Program-made: the position numbers and the translations under genes
Notes under the pieces: generated by a model
Seen by the model: only the letters and a program-made list of their open reading frames with translations
What the model was told of the DNA's origin: nothing
Database searches by the model: none
Assembly: GCA_944326905.1 (NCBI GenBank)
Contig: CALVFU010000002.1
Coordinates: forward strand, 83,376 to 147,375
Origin: Candidatus Gastranaerophilales bacterium
GTDB taxonomy: Bacteria; Cyanobacteriota; Vampirovibrionia; Gastranaerophilales; Gastranaerophilaceae
DNA: 64,000 nt
Direction of reading: 5' to 3'
Shown here: piece after piece, positions 52,504 through 60,735 of the stretch
Numbering within the stretch: position 1 is the stretch's first letter
How the letters are laid out: every line of letters starts with the position of its first letter

Positions 52504-53220
52504 ATGATTGACTTATTTTCGGTAAAACTTAATAAAGACTATGACTTTATACAATCCGAAGTTCCAACTGGTTCAGGCACGTGGTTATGTTCTGAAACAA
52601 ACGGCGATTATGTCAAAGGCTATTCTTATGAAGTCGTTGAAGGTGTTGCAACACGCATTGAAGCGAAAGAGGATTATTTAATTAATAACTCTATCTATTC
52701 AACGATTGAGAGCATTTGCAGCTACCTTAACAACATGTTCTTTGTAAAAAATCTTGCTGCAACATTTCCGATGTATTGGGATTGCATAACGTTGCAAGAC
52801 GGTACTTATAATTATAATGATATTTTTACAATCGGTTCATTGACCTTCAAAGACGGAGTTATTTCACCTGTGAGTTATATCAACACAGGGGATTTAATCT
52901 TTGTCTACGACCAGCGTAACCGCTTTTTTAGTTATGTAACAGGTGTCGAGGAAAACTCGGTAACTGTAGATAATCCTGCAATGGTGAACACTACAGAGTC
53001 AGCAGCGATATTTGTTTCAGGTTTACCTCAAAGCGTTGAAAAAATCATAGCTCAAATGATTTCTTATGATGTGTTTGATAGAGAAGCTCCGACAGATTTA
53101 CAGAGCGAACATATCGGTAATTACAGCTATACAGTCGGTTCTGTCCAAATCGGTTCAATGGCGTACCCTTCTTCAATCACAGCAGGGCTTGAAGCTTTTA
53201 AAAAAGTGAGATTTACATAA
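52504..53220 (+). CDS. Phage head-tail connector/adaptor-like protein
   Basis: 238 residues, beta-rich (WLCSETNGDYVKGYSYEVV, TGDLIFVYDQRNRFFSYVTG) with C-terminal VGSVQIGSMAYPSSITAGL. No strong family match. The position between terminase and the gp10-like protein fits a connector or a structural protein of the neck. The ATG has AGGAG upstream. Confidence 0.5.
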   Translation: MIDLFSVKLNKDYDFIQSEVPTGSGTWLCSETNGDYVKGYSYEVVEGVATRIEAKEDYLINNSIYSTIESICSYLNNMFFVKNLAATFPMYWDCITLQDGTYNYNDIFTIGSLTFKDGVISPVSYINTGDLIFVYDQRNRFFSYVTGVEENSVTVDNPAMVNTTESAAIFVSGLPQSVEKIIAQMISYDVFDREAPTDLQSEHIGNYSYTVGSVQIGSMAYPSSITAGLEAFKKVRFT

Positions 53221-53361
53221 ATGAATTTATTATTAAAGGTTGTACTGGTTGCAATACAGTTAATATGCCTGCTGTTGATGAGTTACAGTAAAGATGTTAA
53301 TTATACAATCAAAACAGGCGTTATAGCGCTGATTGCAACAATATTAATTGCAGGTTTTTAA
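53221..53361 (+). CDS. Small two-helix membrane protein in the prophage neck module
   Basis: 46 residues, starting directly after the previous stop and ending directly before the next start. Two hydrophobic helices (LLLKVVLVAIQLICLLLM and TGVIALIATILIAGF) flank a short charged loop. Too short for most gene finders. It could be holin-like or an inner-membrane anchor; placement in the neck module is odd for lysis. Confidence 0.55.
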   Translation: MNLLLKVVLVAIQLICLLLMSYSKDVNYTIKTGVIALIATILIAGF

Positions 53362-53703
53362 ATGTCTTTAAAATCGCGCTACAAAACAATAAAAATTCTT
53401 GAATATAAAGAGCCTTATTTTGCCAATCCCGGTGAATGGGTTACAAAAGGGATTTTTAAAGGTCTTATACAGCCTTCTACAGGTTCAAAGGTTTACAACA
53501 ACGGCAAAGACACAACAAACGTAGACGCTTTGTTATTCTGTGATATTTCCGTAGTTTTTGAAGAAAAAGACATACTGGAATTTAAAGGCGTACGCTATAA
53601 AATCGCAGGTGCACCCGTAAAGCCTGACGGGATAACGGGAATAACACCCAAAAGAGGGCAGCACGCTGAATATAACCTTGTTTATACCCAAGAGGGGCTT
53701 TGA
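53362..53703 (+). CDS. Phage head closure-like protein
   Basis: 113 residues. Beta-rich, with IKILEYKEPYFANPGEW, VTKGIFKGLIQPSTG, SVVFEEKDILEFKGVRYKI and a conserved-looking C-terminal GQHAEYNLVYTQE. Size and place before the gp10-like gene fit the head-tail joining (gp16/stopper-like) group. It overlaps the next gene by one base. Confidence 0.6.
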   Translation: MSLKSRYKTIKILEYKEPYFANPGEWVTKGIFKGLIQPSTGSKVYNNGKDTTNVDALLFCDISVVFEEKDILEFKGVRYKIAGAPVKPDGITGITPKRGQHAEYNLVYTQEGL

Positions 53704-54131
53704 TGTCAACGAAAGTAGCCTTTGATTTACCTGATTTTAGCCTTGTTCTAAAGAATGCAACAACTCAAACGCTGCAAGAAGCAGGGTTCAAAGTTGAGGA
53801 AGAAGCGAAAAAGACCGCCCCAGTTAATAGCGGTTATTATCGAAACAATATTGGCTTTGACGGCAAAAACAGGGTTATTGCAAATGCTGAATATTCAGCA
53901 GACCTGGAATACGGTACTAAACCTCATATCATCAAGCCTACAGGCGGTAAAAAGGCTCTGGCATTCCAGATAGACGGGCAGGAAATCGTTGTAAAAAAGG
54001 TTCATCACCCCGGAACAAAGCCGCTTGCGATTATGCGTAACGCTGCCTTAAAGGTTCAAAAGCAAGTGGGCGGAATATTTCAGGAGAATTTTAAAAACGA
54101 CTTGAAAAAATACAGAGTTAAGAATGTTTGA
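53703..54131 (+). CDS. HK97 gp10-like head-tail/minor tail protein
   Basis: 142 residues. AGFKVEEEAKKTAPVNSGYY followed by RNNIGF, and EYSADLEYGTKPHIIKPTG are diagnostic of the HK97 gp10 family, as is the C-terminal HPGTKPLAIMRNAA. The ATG at 53703 overlaps the previous stop; a TTG one codon earlier is not needed. It overlaps the next gene by 8 bases. Confidence 0.85.
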   Translation: MSTKVAFDLPDFSLVLKNATTQTLQEAGFKVEEEAKKTAPVNSGYYRNNIGFDGKNRVIANAEYSADLEYGTKPHIIKPTGGKKALAFQIDGQEIVVKKVHHPGTKPLAIMRNAALKVQKQVGGIFQENFKNDLKKYRVKNV

Positions 54132-54513
54132 ACAGCTTTTATTTGAATACATAAAAGAAAACTTTAAAGTCGAGGGTTTTAATCTGTCTTTCGGTTACGG
54201 TGAAATCGAGCCGAAAACAAAAGAACCTTATATTATTCAATACTCGCTTGGCATGGATGGCACAAGGCAGGTTCTCTGCAATGAAGATAACTACACAGAC
54301 GGCGAGAGCTTTACGCAGTGGAATATTTACACAAGTTCTCAATCAAGCGCGGATTATATCTATCAACAGTTATTTACGTTTGTTGAAGGGATAAAACAGC
54401 TTGGAGAATATAAAATTGGCTTAAACCTTTATAACTCGAGCCGGACAATGACAAACCCCAATATAGGGCTTTATTCAAGTATATTAGCAATGCAGATACG
54501 GTATTACAAATGA
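54124..54513 (+). CDS. Tail terminator/completion-like protein
   Basis: 129 residues. The mixed fold (FEQLLFEYIKENF, EPYIIQYSLGM, WNIYTSSQSSADYIYQQ) and position between gp10-like and tail tube fit a gp11/tail terminator protein. No unique motif is present, so the call rests mainly on gene order. Confidence 0.55.
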   Translation: MFEQLLFEYIKENFKVEGFNLSFGYGEIEPKTKEPYIIQYSLGMDGTRQVLCNEDNYTDGESFTQWNIYTSSQSSADYIYQQLFTFVEGIKQLGEYKIGLNLYNSSRTMTNPNIGLYSSILAMQIRYYK

Positions 54514-54526
54514 GGAGATTTTAATT

Positions 54527-55183
54527 ATGGCAGAAGAAACAAAACGTTTAGTAGGCAAAGACGGCGAAGTTTATGCCGCAACAAAAGGTGAGTTGATTGA
54601 AGGTAACGGTTCAACCGCATTGACAGACGGGTATTATATCGTAGCCGCTGTTGCTTCTACATCCTCTGCACTTCCTACGGGATTACAGGCAGGCTATGTA
54701 TTCAAAGGCTCGGCAGAAATCACCCCGGCAGAAGGTGACAATGTTATTCCATTGACTTTAACCCGTAAATGCGACATTACGAGTTTTTCTGTTGAATATT
54801 CTGCAGATGAAATCGACGTTACTACTTTATGCGATACTCAAAGAAGCTACAGAGCAGGCTTTACTGACGCTACAGGAACGCTCGAAGGCGTGACAACAAT
54901 CGGGCTTTCTGAATACTTAATGGAAAAATTCATTCCGATTATTGAGCAAACAGGCGAAACAGTCGAAGTAACAGAAATCAACGGCGATGCTTTAATTGTG
55001 AGATTAGTTCTTAACAAACAATCTGCAGGCGGAACTGTAATGTCTTACTTTGCGCCGATTGCCTTAACTTCTTACAATATCGGGGCTTCTGTTGATGACG
55101 CTCAAACTTATACAGCTAATTTCAGAAACACGCCTGATGATGATTTGAAACCTTGTATTTTAAAGGAAATAGCAGAAGCATAA
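54527..55183 (+). CDS. Major tail tube protein
   Basis: 218 residues. An Ig-free tube protein pattern: LTRKCDITSFSVEYSADEID, then VTTLCDTQRSYRAGFTDATG and LEGVTTIGLSEYL. It has the expected size and lies immediately before the tail chaperone pair. AGGAGA precedes the ATG. Confidence 0.75.
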   Translation: MAEETKRLVGKDGEVYAATKGELIEGNGSTALTDGYYIVAAVASTSSALPTGLQAGYVFKGSAEITPAEGDNVIPLTLTRKCDITSFSVEYSADEIDVTTLCDTQRSYRAGFTDATGTLEGVTTIGLSEYLMEKFIPIIEQTGETVEVTEINGDALIVRLVLNKQSAGGTVMSYFAPIALTSYNIGASVDDAQTYTANFRNTPDDDLKPCILKEIAEA

Positions 55184-55193
55184 GAGGTAGAAT

Positions 55194-55547
55194 ATGAAAA
55201 TTGAAATAGAAAACCTTGAAGAAATAACGGTTGTACCTGAAAAGTACAAGAATGAAGAAAACCCGCCCAAGTTTATATTCAAAACACCGAACGCAGCCGA
55301 TGTAATCGACTTTCAGATTTTTAACGATATTACAAGGATTGCTAACCGCTGCTTTGTACGCTTTGAAAATAAACCGACATTGCAGAAAGACGGAAAAGCC
55401 CTTGAGTATAACACTTATGCGGAATTTATCGGACTTGGTTCAAGCGGTGTTATAAACGAAATCCATGCAGAATGCTGTGCAAAGCTCTTGCCCGTAATTC
55501 TTGGAATTAAAGAAAAGGCGGAAAAGACTGAAAAAAAGTCAAAATAG
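55194..55547 (+). CDS. Tail assembly chaperone, short form (gpG-like)
   Basis: 117 residues. Mostly helical (ADVIDFQIFNDITRIANRCF). It ends in a lysine-rich tail right at a slippery A-AAA-AAG site. Position between tail tube and tape measure is diagnostic for the G/GT chaperone pair that binds the tape measure before tail assembly. Confidence 0.8.
   Translation: MKIEIENLEEITVVPEKYKNEENPPKFIFKTPNAADVIDFQIFNDITRIANRCFVRFENKPTLQKDGKALEYNTYAEFIGLGSSGVINEIHAECCAKLLPVILGIKEKAEKTEKKSK
55532..55538 (+). other. Programmed -1 ribosomal frameshift site
   Basis: The heptamer A-AAA-AAG lies in zero frame as GAA AAA AAG, seven bases before the zero-frame TAG (55545). A -1 slip reads on as VKIAWEIYQTGEL into the following frame to 55819. 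Confidence 0.8.
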
Positions 55548-55819
55548 CCTGGGAGATTTATCAAACAGGGGAATTGACAATTACATCCCGGGAAGGTGAT
55601 AAACTCACCTTTCTCGGTGATGTAAAAAATCCGATAGCAATCGGAAAGAAAAAAGACCTGTGGGCAAATCTTGATGAAGAATTTTACAGAATACTTGAAC
55701 TCTGGCGCTGGCACAGAGCAGGGCTCATAGATATAAACCATTTACCCTATGAGATAGCGATAGGGATTAGGTATTTAGTTGAAGTTGATATTGTAGAAAG
55801 AAGCATTAAGTTGTTCTAA
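55538..55819 (+). CDS. Tail assembly chaperone extension (gpT-like), made by -1 frameshift
   Basis: The frame continues from the slippery site through TSREGDKLTFLGDV and FYRILELWRWHRAGLIDI to LVEVDIVERSIKLF. No credible start codon of its own exists (a TTG at 55574 lies within it without a ribosome site), so it should be made only as a fusion of about 208 residues. The domain would bind the tube protein. Confidence 0.78.
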   Translation, partial: VKIAWEIYQTGELTITSREGDKLTFLGDVKNPIAIGKKKDLWANLDEEFYRILELWRWHRAGLIDINHLPYEIAIGIRYLVEVDIVERSIKLF

Positions 55820-56113
55820 CTACATTTGCATAAGTTCATCGTAATTAAGATTATGCTCACGTGCATATTTCAAAAATTCTTTTTCTTTTTCTGAAACTCT
55901 TACCTGGAACTTTAAAACTATGCCATTTTTAGGCTTTCTTCCTGCACCGGCTCTGTAGCCGCCTCTGCCGTAGGTTTCTTTATAATATTTCTCACCGCTT
56001 TCTTCTTCCCATTCTTCACGAGTGATTTGGGTGTATTTCGGTTTCATTTCTTCGGGATATATTCCTTTGACATATCCTTCTTCATCTCTAATATAAATTA
56101 ATTCTTTAGTCAT
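55820..56113 (-). CDS. Antitoxin-like protein of a toxin-antitoxin pair
   Basis: 97 residues from the ATG at 56113, which has a strong AGGAGG site (a longer frame to 56164 is unlikely). GGYRAGAGRKPKNGIVLKF followed by QVRVSEKEKEFLKYAREHN looks like a ribbon-helix-helix or related DNA-binding end. It lies 8 bases after the Gp49-like toxin on the opposite strand to the tail genes. Confidence 0.65.
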   Translation of the reverse strand: MTKELIYIRDEEGYVKGIYPEEMKPKYTQITREEWEEESGEKYYKETYGRGGYRAGAGRKPKNGIVLKFQVRVSEKEKEFLKYAREHNLNYDELMQM

Positions 56114-56121
56114 AAGACCTC

Positions 56122-56419
56122 CTATAAATTTTTGATACGTTTTCTTGCTGCTTTCTTTGCCCATTCCGGGGTTTTGTTTGTAGTTTTTATAAAAATCGTA
56201 ACTACTATTATCAATGCACCTTCTTGATAAGTATATAAAGACCTTAAATTTGAAGTTCTTATTTCATATATGTCTTTTTCAATTTTCTTAGTAGAAACTC
56301 TTTCCAGCCCTTCTGTTTCTATCAAATTGTAATCATTATCTAATAATTCTTGTTGTTCTTTGGTTAATGAATTATATTCATTTTCTGCTTGTTTAATTTT
56401 TTTTAATTTTATATATCAT
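56122..56419 (-). pseudogene. RelE/Gp49-like (HigB-type) toxin, frameshifted near its start
   Basis: The main frame, NLIETEGLERVSTKKIEKDI then YEIRTSNLRSLYTYQEGALI and ending with KTTNKTPEWAKKAARKRIKN, matches Gp49/DUF891 toxins. The ATG at 56419 has AAGGA and starts MIYKIKK but is out of frame. Removing one A from the A8 run (T8 at 56397-56404 on the plus strand) joins it through KQAENEYNSLTKEQQELLDN. As read the toxin is broken, or depends on slippage. Confidence 0.7.
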
Positions 56420-56440
56420 TTTCAAATTCCTTACATAACT

Positions 56441-56469
56441 ATTATAGCATATATTTTAGATTTTGTCAA
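56441..56469 (-). promoter_or_regulatory. Consensus promoter of the Gp49-like toxin-antitoxin pair
   Basis: TTGACA (56464-56469), a 17-base spacer ending in TGC, and TATAAT (56441-56446), all on the minus strand. Perfect sigma-70 hexamers; +1 near 56434 leaves a short leader with AAGGA. Confidence 0.85.
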
Positions 56470-56495
56470 CATAATCAAAAGTAAAGGATTAATTA

Positions 56496-59207
56496 ATGCC
56501 TTCAAATAACGATGGTAGAGTAATAATTAATATTGATTCAAATGCCCAAAAGGCTGCACAGGACTTTAATGCCCTTGACCGTGCTGTTAAAAAGACTGAT
56601 ACAGATACAAAAGCGTTCAGCGGTTCTGCTAATGTCTTAAAAAATGCACTCGGGGCTATTGGAGTAGGTTATGTAACAAGCCAGCTTGTTAATTTAGGCA
56701 AAAGTGCCGTTAATACCTCAATGGACTTTCAGGCACTTGAAAACCGTATGAATGCAGCCGCAGGGAATAAGTCTATTGGTGCTGACAGCCTTGCATACAT
56801 CAGAGAACAGGCAGACCGTTTGGGCTTGGAATTTAGAACAACCGCTGACAGTTTTGCAGGTTTTGAAGCCGCAGCTTTAAGAAGCGGTCTGACATTAGAG
56901 CAAACAAAACAAATTTTTACAGACGTTTCAACAGCTGCAACTTCTATGCAGTTGTCAACCGATAGAGTACAGCTTGTATTTAAAGCATTAGAACAGATTT
57001 CAGGCAAAGGCACTGTTTCAATGGAAGAATTGAGACAGCAATTAGGTGACAGCTTGCCCGGAGCATTTGAAATCGCAGCCCAGTCTATGGGTATGACAAC
57101 AAAAGCCTTTTATGACGCTGTAGCAAATGGTGAAGTGTTGTCTTCTGAATTTTTGCCGAAATTTGCAAAAGCAGTAAGAGAACAATTAGGCGGCAGTGCA
57201 GAAGAAGCCTCTACACAATTAAGGGCAAGCCTTAATCGCTTGAATACGGATTTAATGGACAGTTCCAACGCCTGGGGTACGCTTTTACAGCCTTCTGTAC
57301 AAAAAGGTGTAGAAGCGTTTAGAGATGCTGCACAGGCAAGTACACAGCTTGCAAATACTTTAAAATTTAGTCCGGAAATTACTTCAACCGCCACATCTAT
57401 TGCGGCAGCTACAACTGCTACACTAGGATTATCTACTGCTTTACGCACAATCATTCCTATATTAGCAACAATTCCACCTACACTAGCAGCTATAAGAAAC
57501 GGTACAATCGCTATAAATTTAGCTGGTTTATTAAACCCCATCGGACTTCTTTCTGCTGCGATTGGCGGTGTAACTTATGCATTGGTTAGAAATAAATTAG
57601 CTATTGATGATGCTAAACGTTCGACCGATTTATTCAAAGAAAGCCTTAATCTGGAAACAAGTGAAGCCGTAAGGCAATTAAGAGAATATGGTGAACTTAT
57701 AAATATTAAAAATAAGACTAATTCTCAAGTAGAAAGATTAAAAGAGTTAACGGAAGAACTAACATCAAAATACCCTAAATATATAGATAAATTAAGACAA
57801 GAGTTAACTTTAAAAGGCAAGATTTCGCAAGCTACAGCTGAACAAATTGCAAATGAAATAACCCTTGCTAAAGTTAAACAGCTTCAAGATAAGAAAAATG
57901 ATATAGATAAACAGGTTGCAGCTCAACAACGTGCTTATCGAATGAATAATACAATTGCAGCAGCTCGTTTTGGTACTTCTATTGATACGACACCGGGGCG
58001 GCAAGGTGTAAGAAAATATTTACAAATCCAGCAAGATGAGCTTAATAAACAGCTAAAAACCGCAAAGGATAACCGCCAAAAAATCATAAAAGAGCTTACT
58101 TTTTCTTATGATGATTTTTCTCTGGCACCAAGCATCGGCAATATTGGTTCTTCCGGCAGTTCTTCTTCTGCCGAAAAACAAAAAGACGCTTTTGACCGAT
58201 TGCAGGAAGCAGCTAAAAACGCACGTCGAGAAGTTGAATTAAACGCTATTGCCTACGGAACATCAAGCCAGCAGGTTCAACAGGCGTTTGAAAAATACAG
58301 AAATCTTAATACGCAATTAAACGATATTAATAAGATTTTCGATAAAAACACGAAAAAAGTAAAAGAAAATGGCGGGGCTTATGCTGACTTGCAAGAAAAA
58401 ATAAGCGAAACACGCAATCAACTGCTTAATATGGCAGTATCCGGGCAAGGTGATACAGCACAATTCACAATGCTTAAAAATACGTTGAAACAATACGAAA
58501 CGCAAGCCCAGCAGGCTAATACAGCGGTTACTAATTCCGTAGGCTTATCTTGGAAAAACATTTCCAACACAATATCAAGTCAACTTTCTTACGCTTTAAC
58601 AACACCTTTACAGGAAGGCGAAAACGCTTTTGAAAGATTAGGTAATGTTGCTTTAAATGTTATCGGACAGATAGCGCAGGCATGGCTATCAAATTCTTTA
58701 AACAACCTATTTAGTGGTTCCGGCGGCAAGAGTTCTGCCGGCGGACTATTAAGTACCCTAGGCGGAGTTGCAGGCAGCATATTCGGTCCGATAGGTTCAA
58801 CCATAGGCGGTTTTCTCGGAAATACTTTAGGAGGATTTTTTAAAGATGGCGCCCCCTTCCAAAACGGACGGGTAGTACCGTTTGCACAGGGCGGGGTTGT
58901 TCAATCAGCTTCGACTTTCCCTATGTCTGGCAATCGTACAGGCTTAATGGGTGAGCGTGGGGCAGAGGCTATTATGCCTTTGAAACGTACACCAAGCGGG
59001 CAATTAGGCGTACAAGCACAGGTGCAGCAGCCCAGTATTAATATTTATAACCAATCCGGCGCTAACATTGAAACCGTGCAAAGACCTGACGGCGATACGG
59101 ATATATTTATTAAGCGTGTAAACAGCGCTTTAAGAAGCGAAAGAACACAGAGCGGATTTTCATCAGCCCTGCAGCGCAACAATTCAAGAGGAGTGCAGGC
59201 AAGCTAA
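56496..59207 (+). CDS. Phage tail tape measure protein
   Basis: 903 residues. The N-terminal part has the tape-measure domain pattern (EALENRMNAAAGNK, GKGTVSMEELRQQLGDSLPG, MTTKAFYDAVANGEVLSSEF). Central hydrophobic helices (about 300-360) and long coiled coils (about 370-680) follow, then the Gly-rich GLLSTLGGVAGSIFGPIGST tail end. It sets tail length, so a tail near 120-140 nm would be expected if the usual ~0.15 nm per residue holds. It overlaps higA (antisense) by four bases. Confidence 0.93.
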   Translation: MPSNNDGRVIINIDSNAQKAAQDFNALDRAVKKTDTDTKAFSGSANVLKNALGAIGVGYVTSQLVNLGKSAVNTSMDFQALENRMNAAAGNKSIGADSLAYIREQADRLGLEFRTTADSFAGFEAAALRSGLTLEQTKQIFTDVSTAATSMQLSTDRVQLVFKALEQISGKGTVSMEELRQQLGDSLPGAFEIAAQSMGMTTKAFYDAVANGEVLSSEFLPKFAKAVREQLGGSAEEASTQLRASLNRLNTDLMDSSNAWGTLLQPSVQKGVEAFRDAAQASTQLANTLKFSPEITSTATSIAAATTATLGLSTALRTIIPILATIPPTLAAIRNGTIAINLAGLLNPIGLLSAAIGGVTYALVRNKLAIDDAKRSTDLFKESLNLETSEAVRQLREYGELINIKNKTNSQVERLKELTEELTSKYPKYIDKLRQELTLKGKISQATAEQIANEITLAKVKQLQDKKNDIDKQVAAQQRAYRMNNTIAAARFGTSIDTTPGRQGVRKYLQIQQDELNKQLKTAKDNRQKIIKELTFSYDDFSLAPSIGNIGSSGSSSSAEKQKDAFDRLQEAAKNARREVELNAIAYGTSSQQVQQAFEKYRNLNTQLNDINKIFDKNTKKVKENGGAYADLQEKISETRNQLLNMAVSGQGDTAQFTMLKNTLKQYETQAQQANTAVTNSVGLSWKNISNTISSQLSYALTTPLQEGENAFERLGNVALNVIGQIAQAWLSNSLNNLFSGSGGKSSAGGLLSTLGGVAGSIFGPIGSTIGGFLGNTLGGFFKDGAPFQNGRVVPFAQGGVVQSASTFPMSGNRTGLMGERGAEAIMPLKRTPSGQLGVQAQVQQPSINIYNQSGANIETVQRPDGDTDIFIKRVNSALRSERTQSGFSSALQRNNSRGVQAS

Positions 59208-59491
59208 GCGCTAATAGGTTTTATTTTGTCGATTTCTTCCTGTTTGTTTTGATAAACCGTATACAAATCATAATACGCCTGTGCGTTTAGCCAGAATTCT
59301 GGCGTTGTACCGAAAAGCCTAGATAGTTTATGTGCCATAACAGGGCTTATGCCACGCTTTTTGTTGTATATTTCGCTTATTGTCTTTATACCGACATTAA
59401 GCAGTTTGCACAAGCGCTCTTGTGTTAATTTATATGGTTTGACAAATTCTTCAAGTAATATTTCTCCCGGGTGCGTGTATGGTCTATTCAT
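59204..59491 (-). CDS. higA: HigA-type XRE antitoxin
   Basis: 95 residues. PYTHPGEILLEEFVKPYKLT and ISPVMAHKLSRLFGTTPEFW are diagnostic of HigA/VapI-like helix-turn-helix antitoxins. The ATG at 59491 has AAAGGA; the longer frame to 59578 overlaps higB and is not likely. It lies 13 bases after higB, antisense to the tail genes. Confidence 0.92.
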   Translation of the reverse strand: MNRPYTHPGEILLEEFVKPYKLTQERLCKLLNVGIKTISEIYNKKRGISPVMAHKLSRLFGTTPEFWLNAQAYYDLYTVYQNKQEEIDKIKPISA

Positions 59492-59504
59492 AGTTAATCC
59501 TTTC

Positions 59505-59783
59505 TTAATGATAATCAACAATTTGTACATCGTAAGCACAACCGTTTTCAAATTTAAATATAATCCGAAATTGGTCATTGATTCTTATAGAACAATATTC
59601 TTTTAAATCGCCTTTAAGATGTTCAAATCTGTTGGCAGGCGGTGAAATCAAATCTTTTTCACTAAAGGCAAAGTGAAGCATATCTAATTTTCTTTTGGCT
59701 ATTTTTTGAATAGCTGCAAATTTTCTAGAATTTAAACCGTTAAATATCTTTTCTGTTTCTTTATCATTAAAAGATTTAATCAT
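59505..59783 (-). CDS. higB: HigB/RelE-type toxin
   Basis: 92 residues. MIKSFNDKETEKIFNGLNSR at the N-terminus, LHFAFSEKDLISPPANRFEH and SIRINDQFRIIFKFENGCAY match HigB ribosome-dependent mRNA interferases. Toxin-first order with higA. The start lies six bases after a TAACAT box, predicting a leaderless transcript. Confidence 0.92.
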   Translation of the reverse strand: MIKSFNDKETEKIFNGLNSRKFAAIQKIAKRKLDMLHFAFSEKDLISPPANRFEHLKGDLKEYCSIRINDQFRIIFKFENGCAYDVQIVDYH

Positions 59784-59789
59784 ATTACC

Positions 59790-59818
59790 ATGTTATCACT
59801 ATACGATAAGTTTATCAA
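59790..59818 (-). promoter_or_regulatory. Promoter predicting a leaderless higB mRNA
   Basis: TTGATA (59813-59818), a 17-base spacer ending in TGA, and TAACAT (59790-59795), six bases before the ATG at 59783. Confidence 0.75.
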
Positions 59819-59827
59819 GAGGTACAA

Positions 59828-60262
59828 ATGGAAAAATGGCAATGGGGGCAAATTAAACTTGACGGCTTCCGAAATGAATTTCAAGAAGGATACATTGAAG
59901 TTACACCTGATGCCGGCATTCCGTTCAGACGTGAACGTTTCTCAGATATTCAAGATATTATTCAAGGCTCGTTTACTCTGACAAAAACGCAGTATATCGA
60001 CTTTATGAGCTGGTATAAGTTCAATATCCGGCAGGGCGCAATACCTTTTAAATACTTTGATTGCCGTATAGGACAGGAAAGAACCACCCGTATTGTAGGC
60101 AAGCCTACCTGGTCAAGCAATTCAAAATATTATGATATGTCAATTACATTAACCTTTGACAGCGAAGTATTTTACCTTGACAGAGTTCTTGCAGCAAATT
60201 ATGATTTGCCGCTTGTCGCAAACGGCGGTTACTTATGTACACAGGTTAGAAGGTCATTATGA
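59828..60262 (+). CDS. Phage distal tail protein, hypothetical
   Basis: 144 residues. DGFRNEFQEGYIEVTPDAGI, then FTLTKTQYIDFMSWYKFNIR and SNSKYYDMSITLTFDSEVFY. Similar in size and place to minor tail proteins following the tape measure. AGAGGT precedes the ATG. It overlaps the next gene by four bases. Confidence 0.65.
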   Translation: MEKWQWGQIKLDGFRNEFQEGYIEVTPDAGIPFRRERFSDIQDIIQGSFTLTKTQYIDFMSWYKFNIRQGAIPFKYFDCRIGQERTTRIVGKPTWSSNSKYYDMSITLTFDSEVFYLDRVLAANYDLPLVANGGYLCTQVRRSL

Positions 60263-60729
60263 CACGTTTTGAACTGGATAAAAACTCATATTCAAGAGGT
60301 CTCGGACGTACGGTTAAAATGCTTATTGAGCTTACACACAGCGCATTTGATGAGCCGTTTTATTTCATAAACGACACCAAAGAGCTGATTGTTGACGGCA
60401 AAACATACCAGCCGTACCCGTTCGATAGTATCCTGCCGTCTCAAACTGAAACACAGGGAACACAAATTGTATTATCCAATGTGCAAAACCTTGCAGCAAA
60501 CGAGATACGAAAAACAATCAATACAAACGAGAATATAAAGCTCGATTTGTACTTTGTGAATATCGAAACCGAAACAGCAGAAAAGTACCCCGTAGGGCTT
60601 TTTGAGGTTTTTGACGCCCAAATCACGCCGAAAAGTATAACGGCAACAATAAATATCAGGCATAACCTTGATATTAATATGGGCACAATAAATTACTACC
60701 GTCAGACATTCCCAAACTTATTTTCATGA
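60259..60729 (+). CDS. Phage tail protein (DUF1833-like)
   Basis: 156 residues. LIELTHSAFDEPFYFINDTK, then ELIVDGKTYQPYPFDSILPS and KYPVGLFEVFDAQITPKSIT fit the DUF1833 group of distal tail proteins. Coupled to its neighbours by overlap. Confidence 0.72.
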   Translation: MTRFELDKNSYSRGLGRTVKMLIELTHSAFDEPFYFINDTKELIVDGKTYQPYPFDSILPSQTETQGTQIVLSNVQNLAANEIRKTINTNENIKLDLYFVNIETETAEKYPVGLFEVFDAQITPKSITATINIRHNLDINMGTINYYRQTFPNLFS

Positions 60730-60735
60730 GGTTCT

